From a bacterium (lineage in GTDB: Bacteria > Actinomycetota > Acidimicrobiia > Spongiisociales > ZC4RG35), in NCBI GenBank assembly GCA_028824015.1, contig JAPPFC010000044.1:1-64000 (forward strand): a DNA stretch of 64,000 bases, given 5' to 3'. This document shows, in pieces, positions 9,251 to 17,571 of this stretch (within the stretch, counting starts at the first letter, position 1; each line of letters starts with the position of its first letter). The notes under the pieces were generated by a model. The model saw nothing but the letters and a program-made list of their open reading frames with translations, had not been told where the DNA came from and did no database searches. The translations under genes and the position numbers were made by a program.

Positions 9251-9889
9251 TCAGACGATGCGGCGGCGGGTCGCCCAGTGGGCGAGTTCGTGCCTGCTCG
9301 ACAACTGGAGCTTCCGCAGGACCGCCGAGACGTGGGACTCCACCGTCTTGACGCTGATGAACAGTCGCTTGGCCACCTGCTTGTACGGATAGCCGCGGGC
9401 GATCAGCCGCAGGACCTCCTTCTCCCGGGAGGTGAGCCGGTCGAGTTCCGGGTCCGACGCGGGCGAGACATCCATCGAGAAGGTGTCGAGCACGAAACCG
9501 GCCAGCATGGGAGAGAACACCGCATCGCCCTCGTTCACCCTCCGTATCGCATCCGCCAGTTCGTCGGGTCCGATGGACTTGGTGACATATCCCCTGGCTC
9601 CGGCCCGGATCATTGCGATCACGTCCTCGGCGGCGTCCGAGACCGACAGCGCCAGGAACTTCACGTCGGGGTTGGTCTCCCGGACGTTCTCCACCACCGC
9701 CAGTCCCCCTCCTCCCGGCATGTGGACGTCCACGAGCGCCACATCCGGTGGGTCCTCTCGGAGCGCCTCTATGGCCTCGTCGACGTCCTGGGCCGTGCCG
9801 ATCAGGGTCATGCCGGCCCGGCCTTGCAGTTCGGCCATGACCCCGGACAGGAACAGCCGGTGATCATCGACCACGAAAACCTTGATCAC
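9251..9889 (-). CDS. NarL/LuxR-type response regulator of envelope-stress two-component system
   Basis: A 212-residue regulator with an N-terminal receiver (VVDDH acidic pocket, phospho-acceptor Asp in ALVDVHMPG, conserved Lys in VTKSI) and a C-terminal LuxR helix-turn-helix (LTSREKEVLRLIARGYPYKQVAKRL and VKTVESHV). It overlaps the kinase gene upstream by 4 bp (ATGA), so the two are co-translated. The LiaR/VraR-type architecture and the PspC-bearing partner point to control of cell-envelope stress genes, plausibly the divergent PspC/LiaF-like operon. Confidence 0.92.
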   Translation of the reverse strand: MIKVFVVDDHRLFLSGVMAELQGRAGMTLIGTAQDVDEAIEALREDPPDVALVDVHMPGGGGLAVVENVRETNPDVKFLALSVSDAAEDVIAMIRAGARGYVTKSIGPDELADAIRRVNEGDAVFSPMLAGFVLDTFSMDVSPASDPELDRLTSREKEVLRLIARGYPYKQVAKRLFISVKTVESHVSAVLRKLQLSSRHELAHWATRRRIV

Positions 9890-11076
9890 TCGGGTTCTCC
9901 AATCAGTCGGAGGTGTACTTCGGTCCCTTCACCGGGTACCGAGGCTACGGTCGCCGTCCCGCCATGGCTCTGCATGCGGCTCACTATGGACTCCGCAATG
10001 CCCCGCCGGTCGGGGGCTACCTGGCCGGTGTCGAAACCCCGTCCCAGGTCCGACACCCAGACTTCGGACGACTCTTCGGTCGCCTCGGAGTAGACGGAGA
10101 TCCGGTCGGCGCCCGAATGCCGGGCCGCATTGGTGAGCGCCTCTCCCGCCGCCGCCACCATCGCCCGGACATGGTCGTCCACCGGCCGATCACCCACGGT
10201 CACCAGCACAACCGGCACGTCGTAGGTGTTCTCGATGCGGTCCGCCTCCTTCTGCAGCGCCCGCGACAGAAGTTCCTGGCCGTCGGCCACAGAGGAGTCA
10301 TAGAGCCACCGTCTCAGTTCCCGCTCCTGGACCCTCGCCAGGGTGGACACCCGCTTGGGGTCGTCGGTCCGCTGGATCAGGGCCAGGGTCTGCAGGACCG
10401 AGTCGTGGAGGTGGGCTGCCATGTCGGCCCGCTCCTCCTCCCGGATCCGCTTGCTCCGTTCCGCCCCGAGGTCGGTGGCCATCCTCCACACCCACGGTCC
10501 GAACAGCACCGCCATCCCCACCCCGGTCACCACCACCGCCAGCACCACCGTCTCCAACGCCGGGACCGCCGCCGCACTCAGGATCGAGACTCCCACCACC
10601 AGCAGCAGGATCCCGATCACCGCGCGGCTCCTGAACCTGCCGCTTCGCGGGTCGAAGATCGCCAGGATCGCCGAGCGGGGATCGATGTCTCGCCGGTCCA
10701 GCAGGAACGCCATCCCCAGGATCACCGCCGCGCCGGGCCACACCAGCCGGTCGCTGCTCCATATCCCGATCGAGCGGAGGGCCAGCAGGCCGCCGGCGAA
10801 GATCAGGAGGTACCCCACCTTCCGCTGCTCGCTCTCTTCCAACCCGGGCCGGGAGTCGTGGGTGCGGTCCAGGGTGTACGCCCACAGCGCCAGGTAGAGG
10901 AGTATCCCCACGCCCCATATGAGCGTCAGGACCAGGAATCCGGCCCGGACGTACAGGTCCACCACGCCCAGGCGGTCGGCTATCCCGCCCGCCACACCGG
11001 CGATCACCCGGTCGTCGCGGCGCCGAGACATCATGGCTCCCACGCGTTCCACCACCGATGGTCCCGTGCTCTCCAT
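9886..11076 (-). CDS. PspC-domain sensor histidine kinase (LiaS/DesK-type)
   Basis: About 396 residues from the ATG at 11076 (a GTG at 11094 is also in frame). A PspC domain lies at the N terminus (RDDRVIAGVAGGIADRLGV, then the membrane segment ending YLALWAYTL). Several transmembrane segments follow, then a HisKA_3 dimerisation helix with the phospho-His in AAHLHDSVLQTLALIQ. A HATPase region has EALTNAARHSGA (N box) and DLGRGFD (G1 box). PspC fused directly to the kinase suggests the membrane-stress sensor and the catalytic part are one polypeptide. It pairs with the regulator immediately downstream. Confidence 0.92.
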   Translation of the reverse strand: MESTGPSVVERVGAMMSRRRDDRVIAGVAGGIADRLGVVDLYVRAGFLVLTLIWGVGILLYLALWAYTLDRTHDSRPGLEESEQRKVGYLLIFAGGLLALRSIGIWSSDRLVWPGAAVILGMAFLLDRRDIDPRSAILAIFDPRSGRFRSRAVIGILLLVVGVSILSAAAVPALETVVLAVVVTGVGMAVLFGPWVWRMATDLGAERSKRIREEERADMAAHLHDSVLQTLALIQRTDDPKRVSTLARVQERELRRWLYDSSVADGQELLSRALQKEADRIENTYDVPVVLVTVGDRPVDDHVRAMVAAAGEALTNAARHSGADRISVYSEATEESSEVWVSDLGRGFDTGQVAPDRRGIAESIVSRMQSHGGTATVASVPGEGTEVHLRLIGEPE

Positions 11077-11151
11077 GCGGAGACATTGTCCCACAACCGG
11101 GTCCGCACGACAACCGCAAAACGCCCGAAAAGCCCCAACTCAGGGATCATT

Positions 11152-11193
11152 CAGGGTGATGCCCCATGGACACCAGGGTGATACCCCATAGAC
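11152..11193. promoter_or_regulatory. Tandem 20-bp direct repeats in divergent PspC promoter region
   Basis: Two near-identical 20-bp units, at 11152-11171 and 11174-11193, share CAGGGTGAT.CCCCAT.GAC and start 22 bp apart, two helical turns. Each contains a short inverted repeat GGGT-GAT-(A/G)CCC. A partial third match (CAGGGATCAT) lies at 11141. They sit between the kinase gene (minus) and the LiaF-like gene (plus), suggesting tandem binding sites for the NarL-type regulator encoded beside them. Binding is inference. Confidence 0.55.
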
Positions 11194-11225
11194 GGGAGCG
11201 CCCCGGTCCCCCGATAGTTAAGGAC

Positions 11226-12746
11226 ATGAGCAACCAAGCAACACGACTTCACCGACCCCAGGAAGGCCGATGGATAGCCGGGGTGGCCGCCGGGCTCGCC
11301 CTCCAACTGGGAGTGGCCGCCGGGGTAATCCGGGCCGCCTTCGCCCTGCTGTGTTTCGTCGGAGGACTGGGCGTCCTCCTGTACGTGGCGGGCTGGCTGC
11401 TGATCCCCGGCGAGGGCGAGACCGAGTCGATCGTGCACAGCTGGGTGGGCGCCGGCCAGGCGCGACGGTGGGTCGGCGTGATTCTCGTCGGCGTCGCCAT
11501 AATCATCCTGGCCGCCGAGACGTCCCTCATCCGGGGCGACCTGGCCTTCGCGGTGGTGCTTATCGGTATCGGGGTGATGCTCTTTCGCGGCGACCTGACC
11601 CGCGCGGACCGGCCGTCTGCCCCACGCAGTTCGCACAGCCGGGAGGCGCCGCCCGACGGAGCGGCCGAGGACTCAACCGCCCCTCCCCCACCCGCGGCGG
11701 CGACGACTCCCCCACCACCCAGAGAACGATCCTATCTCGGCAGGGTATTCGTGGGAGTGGCCGTGATCGCCCTGGGCGTGCTCGGTCTGTTGGATGAGGT
11801 CGTCCCGGGTTTCCATCCCCACTTCTTTCACTACGTGGCTCTGGCCGTGGGCGTGATCGGCCTCGGCGTGGTGATGGGCGCCTGGTTCGGCCGCCCCGCA
11901 GGACTGGTGATTCTCGGCGCCGTTCTCATACCGGTCCTGCTCCTCTCCCGACTGGCGGAAGCGGGAGGGGTGAACCTCGTTTCGGTCGAGATCGGTTCGG
12001 GCGGCCAAGCCATCCAGTTCACCTCGGTCGGCCAGGTTCTCCACCGACCGGGCTCGGTGGAGGATATAAACGAATCGTATGAACTGGGTGTGGGCGGTCT
12101 GATCATCGACCTTCGGGACGTCGACTTCGCGGGGCGCACGGTGACGATGGATGCGGAAGTAGGGATCGGAGAGATTGTTGTCCGGCTCCCGGAGAGCGTG
12201 GCCGCCCAGGTGAGAGGCGAGGTGGGAATGGGAAGCCTGGAGGTGGGAGACTGGGACCGTGACGGAATCGGTGTCGAGGCCGATCTTCACCTGGAGGGGT
12301 CGGAGGGCACGCTGGTACTCGATTCGGGGGTCGGCATAGGAGAGATCGAGGTCCGCGCCTGGCCGGTGGACAATCGATCGCCCGACCGGCTGTCGGAGGA
12401 CGAGGGGCTCGGGGAGGAGTACCGCATCCGGGACGGTGCGGAACTCGGCGACGAATACACGCTGTCGGCCGGGTCGCTCAGGCTCGATCTCGGGGAACTG
12501 GTCCTCACAGACGACAGGCAGGTTCCCATCAACGTGGGCCGCGGCGAGGTGTGGGTAACCGTCCCGCAGGAGGTCAGCCTGCGGATCACCACCCGGGTGG
12601 ACCGGGGCCGCGTCACCATCTTCGACCGGGTGTCGGAGGGATCCAACCTGACCATGACCCATTCAACCCAGGTTCGGAACGCCCCCCGTCTTACCCTGGA
12701 CATCCGTCTCGGCCAGGGGAACGTGACCATAGAGGAGAAAAGATGA
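11226..12746 (+). CDS. PspC-domain membrane protein with LiaF-like C-terminal region
   Basis: About 506 residues from the ATG at 11226. The N-terminal PspC domain (GRWIAGVAAGLALQLGVAAGVIR, then a membrane helix) is followed by more transmembrane segments and a Pro/Ala-rich linker near residue 150. The C-terminal half is soluble and beta-rich, with repeating VGIGEIVVRLPESV and GVGIGEIEVRAW patterns typical of LiaF/DUF2154 beta-helix domains that restrain LiaS-type kinases. It is divergent from the PspC-kinase/regulator pair and overlaps the next gene by 4 bp. Together they look like a LiaFSR-like envelope-stress module. Confidence 0.85.
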   Translation: MSNQATRLHRPQEGRWIAGVAAGLALQLGVAAGVIRAAFALLCFVGGLGVLLYVAGWLLIPGEGETESIVHSWVGAGQARRWVGVILVGVAIIILAAETSLIRGDLAFAVVLIGIGVMLFRGDLTRADRPSAPRSSHSREAPPDGAAEDSTAPPPPAAATTPPPPRERSYLGRVFVGVAVIALGVLGLLDEVVPGFHPHFFHYVALAVGVIGLGVVMGAWFGRPAGLVILGAVLIPVLLLSRLAEAGGVNLVSVEIGSGGQAIQFTSVGQVLHRPGSVEDINESYELGVGGLIIDLRDVDFAGRTVTMDAEVGIGEIVVRLPESVAAQVRGEVGMGSLEVGDWDRDGIGVEADLHLEGSEGTLVLDSGVGIGEIEVRAWPVDNRSPDRLSEDEGLGEEYRIRDGAELGDEYTLSAGSLRLDLGELVLTDDRQVPINVGRGEVWVTVPQEVSLRITTRVDRGRVTIFDRVSEGSNLTMTHSTQVRNAPRLTLDIRLGQGNVTIEEKR

Positions 12747-13009
12747 AACGCCATCCATTCAATCTCTTATCGCTGATGTTCGGGATCTTCCTGATCCTGC
12801 TGGCCGCCTGGACCACCTGGTTCGTCTTTCCCATAAGGGCATGGGTCATCGACTTCTCCCGCTGGCTGGTTCCCGCCGCGGCGATCCTGGTGGGCGCCGC
12901 CTTGCTGAGCCCGGTGTTCATACCGAGACAACGGGACGACGCGCCCGGGGACGAAACCGGGGATGAAGCCTCCGAGCTGGTTGCCGAGACGCCTGCGGAC
13001 CGCCCGTAG
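12743..13009 (+). CDS. Small two-helix membrane protein of the PspC operon
   Basis: An 88-residue protein starting at an ATG that overlaps the preceding stop (ATGA), with GAGGAG just upstream. It has two hydrophobic segments (LLSLMFGIFLILLAAWTTW and WLVPAAAILVGAALL) and an acidic, Asp/Glu-rich tail. No domain is recognised. Translational coupling places it in the LiaF-like stress operon. Confidence 0.75.
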   Translation: MKRHPFNLLSLMFGIFLILLAAWTTWFVFPIRAWVIDFSRWLVPAAAILVGAALLSPVFIPRQRDDAPGDETGDEASELVAETPADRP

Positions 13010-13057
13010 AGACCCGGGCGCGGCCTTCTCAGGGCCACCCGTCCTCAACCGTCCGAT

Positions 13058-13606
13058 TCAGTCGGGTATCCAGTTCTCCAACTCGAGGCCCAGACCGTCG
13101 GCGATCCGGTTGGCGTAGGCATAGTATCCGACCACTTCGACTATGTCGAGAATGTCACGATCGGAGAATCCGGCAGTGCGCAGGGCCTCCACGTCGGCGT
13201 CGCTCACGGCGCTGGGCGTGGCGGTCAGCTTGACCGCGAATTCCAGCATCGCCACCCGCTTGGGCGACAGCGCCGCAGTCGTCCAATCCCGCTCTATCGC
13301 CTCGGCGAGATCGTCGTCCCTGAGCAGCCGGCGCAGACCGCGCCGGTGATGGACCACTCAGTAGTGGCAGTCGTTGTGGAGGCTCACCACCAGGGCGATG
13401 ATCTCCCGCTCCACCTTGCGAAGCGTCGCCGTGCCGGCCATGGCCGACTCGTACAGCCCCTGGTGAGCCGCCATGCCCCGCGGATTCAGAGAGTGCACGG
13501 CCAGGATGTTGTCGACCCGGCCATGCACGGGGTCCACAACCCGCGGGTAAAGCTCCCCTAGGGCGCTGTCCCAATCGTCGTCGGGAATGACCTTGATGCG
13601 CGCCAT
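13058..13606 (-). CDS. AhpD/CMD-family peroxidase-related protein, probable selenoprotein (TGA read as Sec)
   Basis: Two abutting frames, 13358-13606 and 13058-13357, form one 182-residue carboxymuconolactone-decarboxylase/AhpD-like protein if the in-frame TGA at 13358-13360 is decoded. The TGA falls exactly where the family has the second Cys of its CxxC (C80-H-Y-U83, then VVHH). The remaining AhpD proton-relay positions are intact: Glu68 is 12 residues before C80, and His87 is four after U83. Downstream sequence (SPKRVAMLEFAVKLTATP, GFSDRDILDIVEVVGYYAYANRIADGLG) is fully conserved, so this is not a decayed gene. A bacterial SECIS-like hairpin begins 12 nt after the TGA. Expected activity is thiol-dependent peroxide reduction. 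Alternative: a plain nonsense mutation. Confidence 0.78.
13328..13346 (-). promoter_or_regulatory. Candidate bacterial SECIS element
   Basis: On the mRNA (minus strand) the sequence starting 12 nt after the UGA folds as CCGGCGC-GGUCU-GCGCCGG. That is seven uninterrupted G-C pairs around a five-base loop. The loop bases GGUCU are the same as in the E. coli fdhF SECIS apical loop recognised by SelB, and the loop lies 19-23 nt after the UGA, inside the usual bacterial spacing window. The hairpin is also coding (residues HRRGLRRL), as bacterial SECIS elements are. Confidence 0.75.
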
Positions 13607-13676
13607 GGTTCAGCGTTTCACCATACCAGGGGAACCGAGGCAAGCGGGAAGACCCAGGCCTGGTCGTCGCTTCTCG

Positions 13677-13699
13677 ACGTTGCCACCTGGTGGCGACGT
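13677..13699. promoter_or_regulatory. Interrupted palindrome between divergent redox genes
   Basis: An inverted repeat with arms ACGTTGCCACC and GGTGGCGACGT around a single T matches at 10 of 11 positions. It ends 22 nt before the nitroreductase start and about 70 nt from the divergent selenoprotein-candidate start. It is well placed to be a shared operator for a dimeric repressor. The regulator is not identified; a role as an RNA hairpin is the alternative. Confidence 0.45.
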
Positions 13700-13721
13700 G
13701 GGGGGCTGTAGCATCTACCCG

Positions 13722-14294
13722 GTGACCGAGAGTGCCCCCGGAACGAACAGCAGTTCGGCGGAAGCCGTGTTCGAAGCCATGCGTCTCCGCCGGATGCACC
13801 GCGTCTTCACTCCCGAGCTTCCCAGCGCCGATGTTCTCGATCGACTTGTCTACGCGGCCGGCCGCGCCCAGGTGGCCCGCCCGGGCATCCGGCACCTGAT
13901 CGTGGTCACCGACCCGCGCCTGGTGCGCACCGTGCGGCATGCCTGCCCCGGGTTCGTGAACAACGCGCCCGCCATCATCGTCATCTGCAGCGACCTCCAA
14001 AAGGCCCACGAAGTCATGGGGCCCCGGGGAGTCGAGGTGGTCACCCGGCTCGACGCCGGCGCCGCGGCCGGATACATCACCATCGCCGCCCCCGCGCTGG
14101 GGATCGGGGTATGCAAGGTCACGAGTTGGACGGAGGAGGTGGTCCAGGCCATCTTCGGCCTCCCCGACCACATACGCCCGGAAGTCCTGATGGCGATCGG
14201 GATACCCGTGGCGAACCACCCCAAGGCGGTCAAGGGCTTCCAGCCGGCCGTCCACCACGACCTCTACGGCCAAGATGGGAGCGACACACGGTGA
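13722..14294 (+). CDS. Nitroreductase-family protein
   Basis: About 190 residues from the GTG at 13722 (ATG at 13779 is the alternative). The MRLRRMHRVF N-terminal block, the LDRLVYAAGRAQ segment, HLIVVTDPRL and GYITIAAPALGIGVCKVTSW, and the C-terminal RPEVLMAIGIPV are typical of FMN-dependent nitroreductase-fold proteins. It overlaps the next gene by 4 bp (GTGA). It is divergent from the AhpD-like gene with a palindrome between, suggesting both answer to the same redox signal. Substrate unknown. Confidence 0.8.
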   Translation: MTESAPGTNSSSAEAVFEAMRLRRMHRVFTPELPSADVLDRLVYAAGRAQVARPGIRHLIVVTDPRLVRTVRHACPGFVNNAPAIIVICSDLQKAHEVMGPRGVEVVTRLDAGAAAGYITIAAPALGIGVCKVTSWTEEVVQAIFGLPDHIRPEVLMAIGIPVANHPKAVKGFQPAVHHDLYGQDGSDTR

Positions 14295-14602
14295 GCGAAG
14301 CCGGCCACGACGATCCCCTCTTCGACTTCATCCTCTATCTGATCACCTCGGCCCGCACCAGCCTCGACGAGCGGGCGATATACGGTTCGTTCCGGCTGAT
14401 CGAAGGCGCCAGCCGGCTCATCGAAGCAGCCGAGGAGATACCGGGGTTGGAAGTCGACGACTTCCTGCGGGCCACCCGGAACTCCATCGACCGGAACAAG
14501 GCCCGGATGATGTTGGAAAAGGACGCCTACCGGACGTGGCTCACAGACCTGGCGACCGGCCTGGCGTCCGAATCCGTGAAGCGAAGCAGGGGAGAGAACT
14601 GA
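14291..14602 (+). CDS. Small conserved protein (DUF6092-like)
   Basis: A 103-residue protein starting at a GTG that overlaps the nitroreductase stop. The predicted helical core includes FILYLITSARTSLDERAIYG, SFRLIEGASRLIEAAEE and ARMMLEKDAYRTWLTDLA. It resembles the small actinobacterial DUF6092 proteins, though I cannot confirm by search. There are no catalytic motifs, signal or membrane segments. Translational coupling suggests it works with the nitroreductase. Confidence 0.65.
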   Translation: MSEAGHDDPLFDFILYLITSARTSLDERAIYGSFRLIEGASRLIEAAEEIPGLEVDDFLRATRNSIDRNKARMMLEKDAYRTWLTDLATGLASESVKRSRGEN

Positions 14603-14681
14603 CGCCGAGCGTGGTCGACTGTCCGAGACGGTGCAGGTCCCGGTGTCTTGTCATGTGTTCGAAACCTCGCGGCCGGCCGAT

Positions 14682-17414
14682 TCAGGAGCAGAACTCCAAG
14701 CCGAGATCATCCAGATCATCAACCGCGGTCTCGAGCCACCGCCATTCGGCCGGCAGACATCCACTCAACTGGTTGTCATCCAAGAGCAGGTAGGCGAGGT
14801 TGGCTAGTTCGCCGAGTTCGGCCGGAATCTCCCCGGAGAGGCGATTGCCGCCGAGGTTCAACTCCACCAGCGCCACCAGCATGCCCAGCTCGGCCGGAAT
14901 CTCCCCCGAGAGGCTGTTACTGCCCAACGTCAGATGTCTCAAACCGGTCAGTTCTCCCAACTCCTTGGGTATCGAGCCCCACAGCCCGTTGTACTGAAGG
15001 TTCAGGGTCTCCAGGTTGGCGAGGCCGCCCAGTTGGTAGGGAATCTCCCTGGATAGGCGGTTGCCGCTCAGATCCAGGAGCTTGAGATTGGTGAGCCCCC
15101 CGAACTCAATGGGTATGTGTTCGGTCAACTGGTTGTCCCGCAGGTTCAGGTGTTCCAGGGAAGCCAGGGCGCCGATGTCCCGGGGAATCTCGCCCCACAG
15201 CCAGTTTCTGCTGAGATCCAGATGGACCAGCCGGAGAAGTCTTCCCAACCGGGCCGGTATCTCACCGGACAGGTCGTTGCTCCCCAGATGCAGTTCGTTC
15301 AGGTTCTCCAGATTGCCCAGTTCCGCCGGGATCTCCCCCCAAAGCTTGTTGTGCTCCAGGTTGAGAGAGGCAAGTCTCCCCAGGTCTCCCAGTTCCGCCG
15401 GGATCTCCCCCCACAGAGTGTTATGGTTGAGCCGCATTTCGGTCACCTCGGTGAGATTTCCCAGCTCAGTGGGGATCTCCCCGATCAGGTCGTTGTGCTC
15501 CAGACCCAGTTCGGTCAGGTTCACCAACCGGCCAAGTTCCGCCGGAATCCCTCCCGACAGTTGGTTGTGTCCCAGCCGAAGACGGACCAACCCGGTCAGT
15601 CTTCCCAGCCCGCCCGGCACCGGACCAGACAATGCGTTGCGATCAAGGGTGAGAATCGTCAGGTTGGCGAGGTTGGCAAGCGAAACCGGAATGGGACCCG
15701 AGAGTCGGTTGTCGTGCAAAACAAGGCGTTGCAAGTTGGGCAGGTCTCCCAGCCAGGATCCGAGCCGGCCGGACAACCGGTTGTCCTGGAGCACCAACTC
15801 CTCGAGGTTGACGAGACCGGCAAGCTCGGCGGGTATCTCACCCGACAGGTCGTTTGCATCCAGGTGCAACTGCCGAAGATTGGTCAGTCTCCCGAGTTCC
15901 GGCGGGATCTCTCCCGTCAGACGGTTGTTCCACAGGTTCAGCCTCTCCAGAGCCCTCAGGTTGCCCAGCGTTGCTGGGATCTCCCCGGAGAATCGATTGG
16001 ACCGAAGGTACAACTGGGTGAGATTGGGGAGATTGCCAAGCCAGGCAGGAATCTCCCCCGACAACTCGTTCCGTCCCAGCCACAGCCGGGAGAGTTTGGA
16101 GAGAAAGGCGAGTTCGGACGGGATCTCCCCCGAGAGTCGGTTGTTGTGCAGGTACAGGCGCTCGAGTTCGGTGAGATTGCCAAGTTGGGCGGGAATAGAT
16201 CCCGACAACTGGTTGCCCTGTAGCCACAACTCTCTCAGATCGGTGAGGTTGCCAAGCTCGGACGGGATCTCCCCCGACAGGTTGTTGGAGTCCATGTCTA
16301 GCCGCCGGAGGTTGGTCAGAGAACCCAGTTCAGTGGGAATCTCACCAGAAAGGCGGTTGTTCCACAGATTCATGATGCGTAGGTTGCCGAGTCTGCCCAA
16401 CTCCGCCGGGATCGATCCCGAAAGCCGGTTCACCCGCAGGTTCAGGATCTGCAGGTTGGAAAGCCCGCCCAATTCGGGAGGGATGTCACCGAAGAGCTCG
16501 TTGAAGCTCAGATAGAGCACCGTCAGGTCATCCAGCCTTCCCAGTTCCGGCGGGATGTCTCCCGTCAACCGGTTGTAGCTGAGATCGAGCCATTGCAGGT
16601 CCGCCAACTCCCCCAGCCAGGCGGGGATCAGCCCACCGATCGAGTTGTCCCGCAGCACCAGATGGGTCAGCCGGCTCAGGCTGCGCCACCCGTTTGGAAT
16701 CTCACTCGAGAGGTCGTTGTCGCGAGCATCCAGCACCGTCAGGTTGCCAAGCGCTCCGAACACGGCCGGAAGCGGCCCGGTGAATCGGTTCGAATCGAGC
16801 TTCAGTTCCCGTAACTCTGCCAGGTTGCCGATTTGCCAGGGAAGTTCGCCCGTCAGGTGATTTCGGCCCAGGTTCAACACCTGAAGTCCGGATAGATTCC
16901 CGATCTCCACCGGCAATTCTCCCGACAGATAGTTGCCGCTCAGGTCTAATTCTCGCAATTCGACCAGGTTCCCGATCTCCGGGGGAAGCTCTCCAGACAG
17001 GTGGTTGCCCGCCAGCCACAGTGCGGTGACCTGTCCGTCGCCGTCGGTCGTAACACCCTCCCACTCACCGAGGGGGACATCCTCCAGCCAGTTCATGGAC
17101 CTCCTCCACCGCTCCCCGTCTGTGGCCTGGTACAGAGCCACCAGGGCCCGGCGGTCACTTGCCTCATCGGCAAGGGCGGTAGGCACTCCCGACCCTTGCC
17201 CGGTCCAGACCGGACCGACCGTGGCCGACACCGCCAACCACAGCACCAGTGCCGTCCTCGCGATCGTCGGGAAACGAAAGCCGTTGTGGGACCCCTGCAA
17301 GCCGCGAGAGTTTATGAGCGGGAATGCCGGTTTGACCGATACAAGACGGCTCGAACCGGCCAGTGTTCTTGGAAGGGAATACATCCCGCCGACACTACCG
17401 GTGGCCCCGGGCAT
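14682..17414 (-). CDS. Secreted protein with 32 tandem plant-type leucine-rich repeats
   Basis: A 910-residue protein. A hydrophobic signal-like segment (ALVLWLAVSATVGPVW) is followed by an LRR N-terminal cap (RRALVALYQATDGERW, then W-x-GV). From about residue 120 to 890 there are 32 uninterrupted 24-residue units of the form LxxLxLxxNxLSGEIPxELGxL, the plant-specific/SDS22-like consensus of receptor kinases. The last unit contains CLP and the chain ends in Cys-Ser, a possible disulfide cap. No membrane anchor follows. The first Met at 17414 leaves a long pre-signal stretch; Met at 17384 is an alternative. Likely extracellular binding or adhesion. Confidence 0.85.
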   Translation of the reverse strand: MPGATGSVGGMYSLPRTLAGSSRLVSVKPAFPLINSRGLQGSHNGFRFPTIARTALVLWLAVSATVGPVWTGQGSGVPTALADEASDRRALVALYQATDGERWRRSMNWLEDVPLGEWEGVTTDGDGQVTALWLAGNHLSGELPPEIGNLVELRELDLSGNYLSGELPVEIGNLSGLQVLNLGRNHLTGELPWQIGNLAELRELKLDSNRFTGPLPAVFGALGNLTVLDARDNDLSSEIPNGWRSLSRLTHLVLRDNSIGGLIPAWLGELADLQWLDLSYNRLTGDIPPELGRLDDLTVLYLSFNELFGDIPPELGGLSNLQILNLRVNRLSGSIPAELGRLGNLRIMNLWNNRLSGEIPTELGSLTNLRRLDMDSNNLSGEIPSELGNLTDLRELWLQGNQLSGSIPAQLGNLTELERLYLHNNRLSGEIPSELAFLSKLSRLWLGRNELSGEIPAWLGNLPNLTQLYLRSNRFSGEIPATLGNLRALERLNLWNNRLTGEIPPELGRLTNLRQLHLDANDLSGEIPAELAGLVNLEELVLQDNRLSGRLGSWLGDLPNLQRLVLHDNRLSGPIPVSLANLANLTILTLDRNALSGPVPGGLGRLTGLVRLRLGHNQLSGGIPAELGRLVNLTELGLEHNDLIGEIPTELGNLTEVTEMRLNHNTLWGEIPAELGDLGRLASLNLEHNKLWGEIPAELGNLENLNELHLGSNDLSGEIPARLGRLLRLVHLDLSRNWLWGEIPRDIGALASLEHLNLRDNQLTEHIPIEFGGLTNLKLLDLSGNRLSREIPYQLGGLANLETLNLQYNGLWGSIPKELGELTGLRHLTLGSNSLSGEIPAELGMLVALVELNLGGNRLSGEIPAELGELANLAYLLLDDNQLSGCLPAEWRWLETAVDDLDDLGLEFCS

Positions 17415-17571
17415 GCGATAGCATTAGCCCCAGCAAGGCCACCGCCACCACGCCCATCATCCAGCCAGTGGCGGACCGGACCTGATGACCTACACCAACA
17501 ACCCCGAGAAGGCGTTCTCTCGTCCCTCCCGGGCGCCTCCCAATCCCCGATTGCTATTCTCTCCGGCACCA

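Noticed and set aside
13358-13360. TGA as an ordinary stop giving two separate genes
   Set aside because: The downstream part starts in mid-domain with no ribosome-binding site, the conserved family sequence runs through, and the hairpin follows at SECIS distance. Kept as the alternative until Sec genes are confirmed.
15061-16515. Long open frames antisense to the LRR gene
   Set aside because: They mirror the 24-residue repeat periodicity of the minus-strand LRR gene and have Arg/Ser/Pro-rich sequences with no domain; coding evidence on the minus strand is overwhelming.
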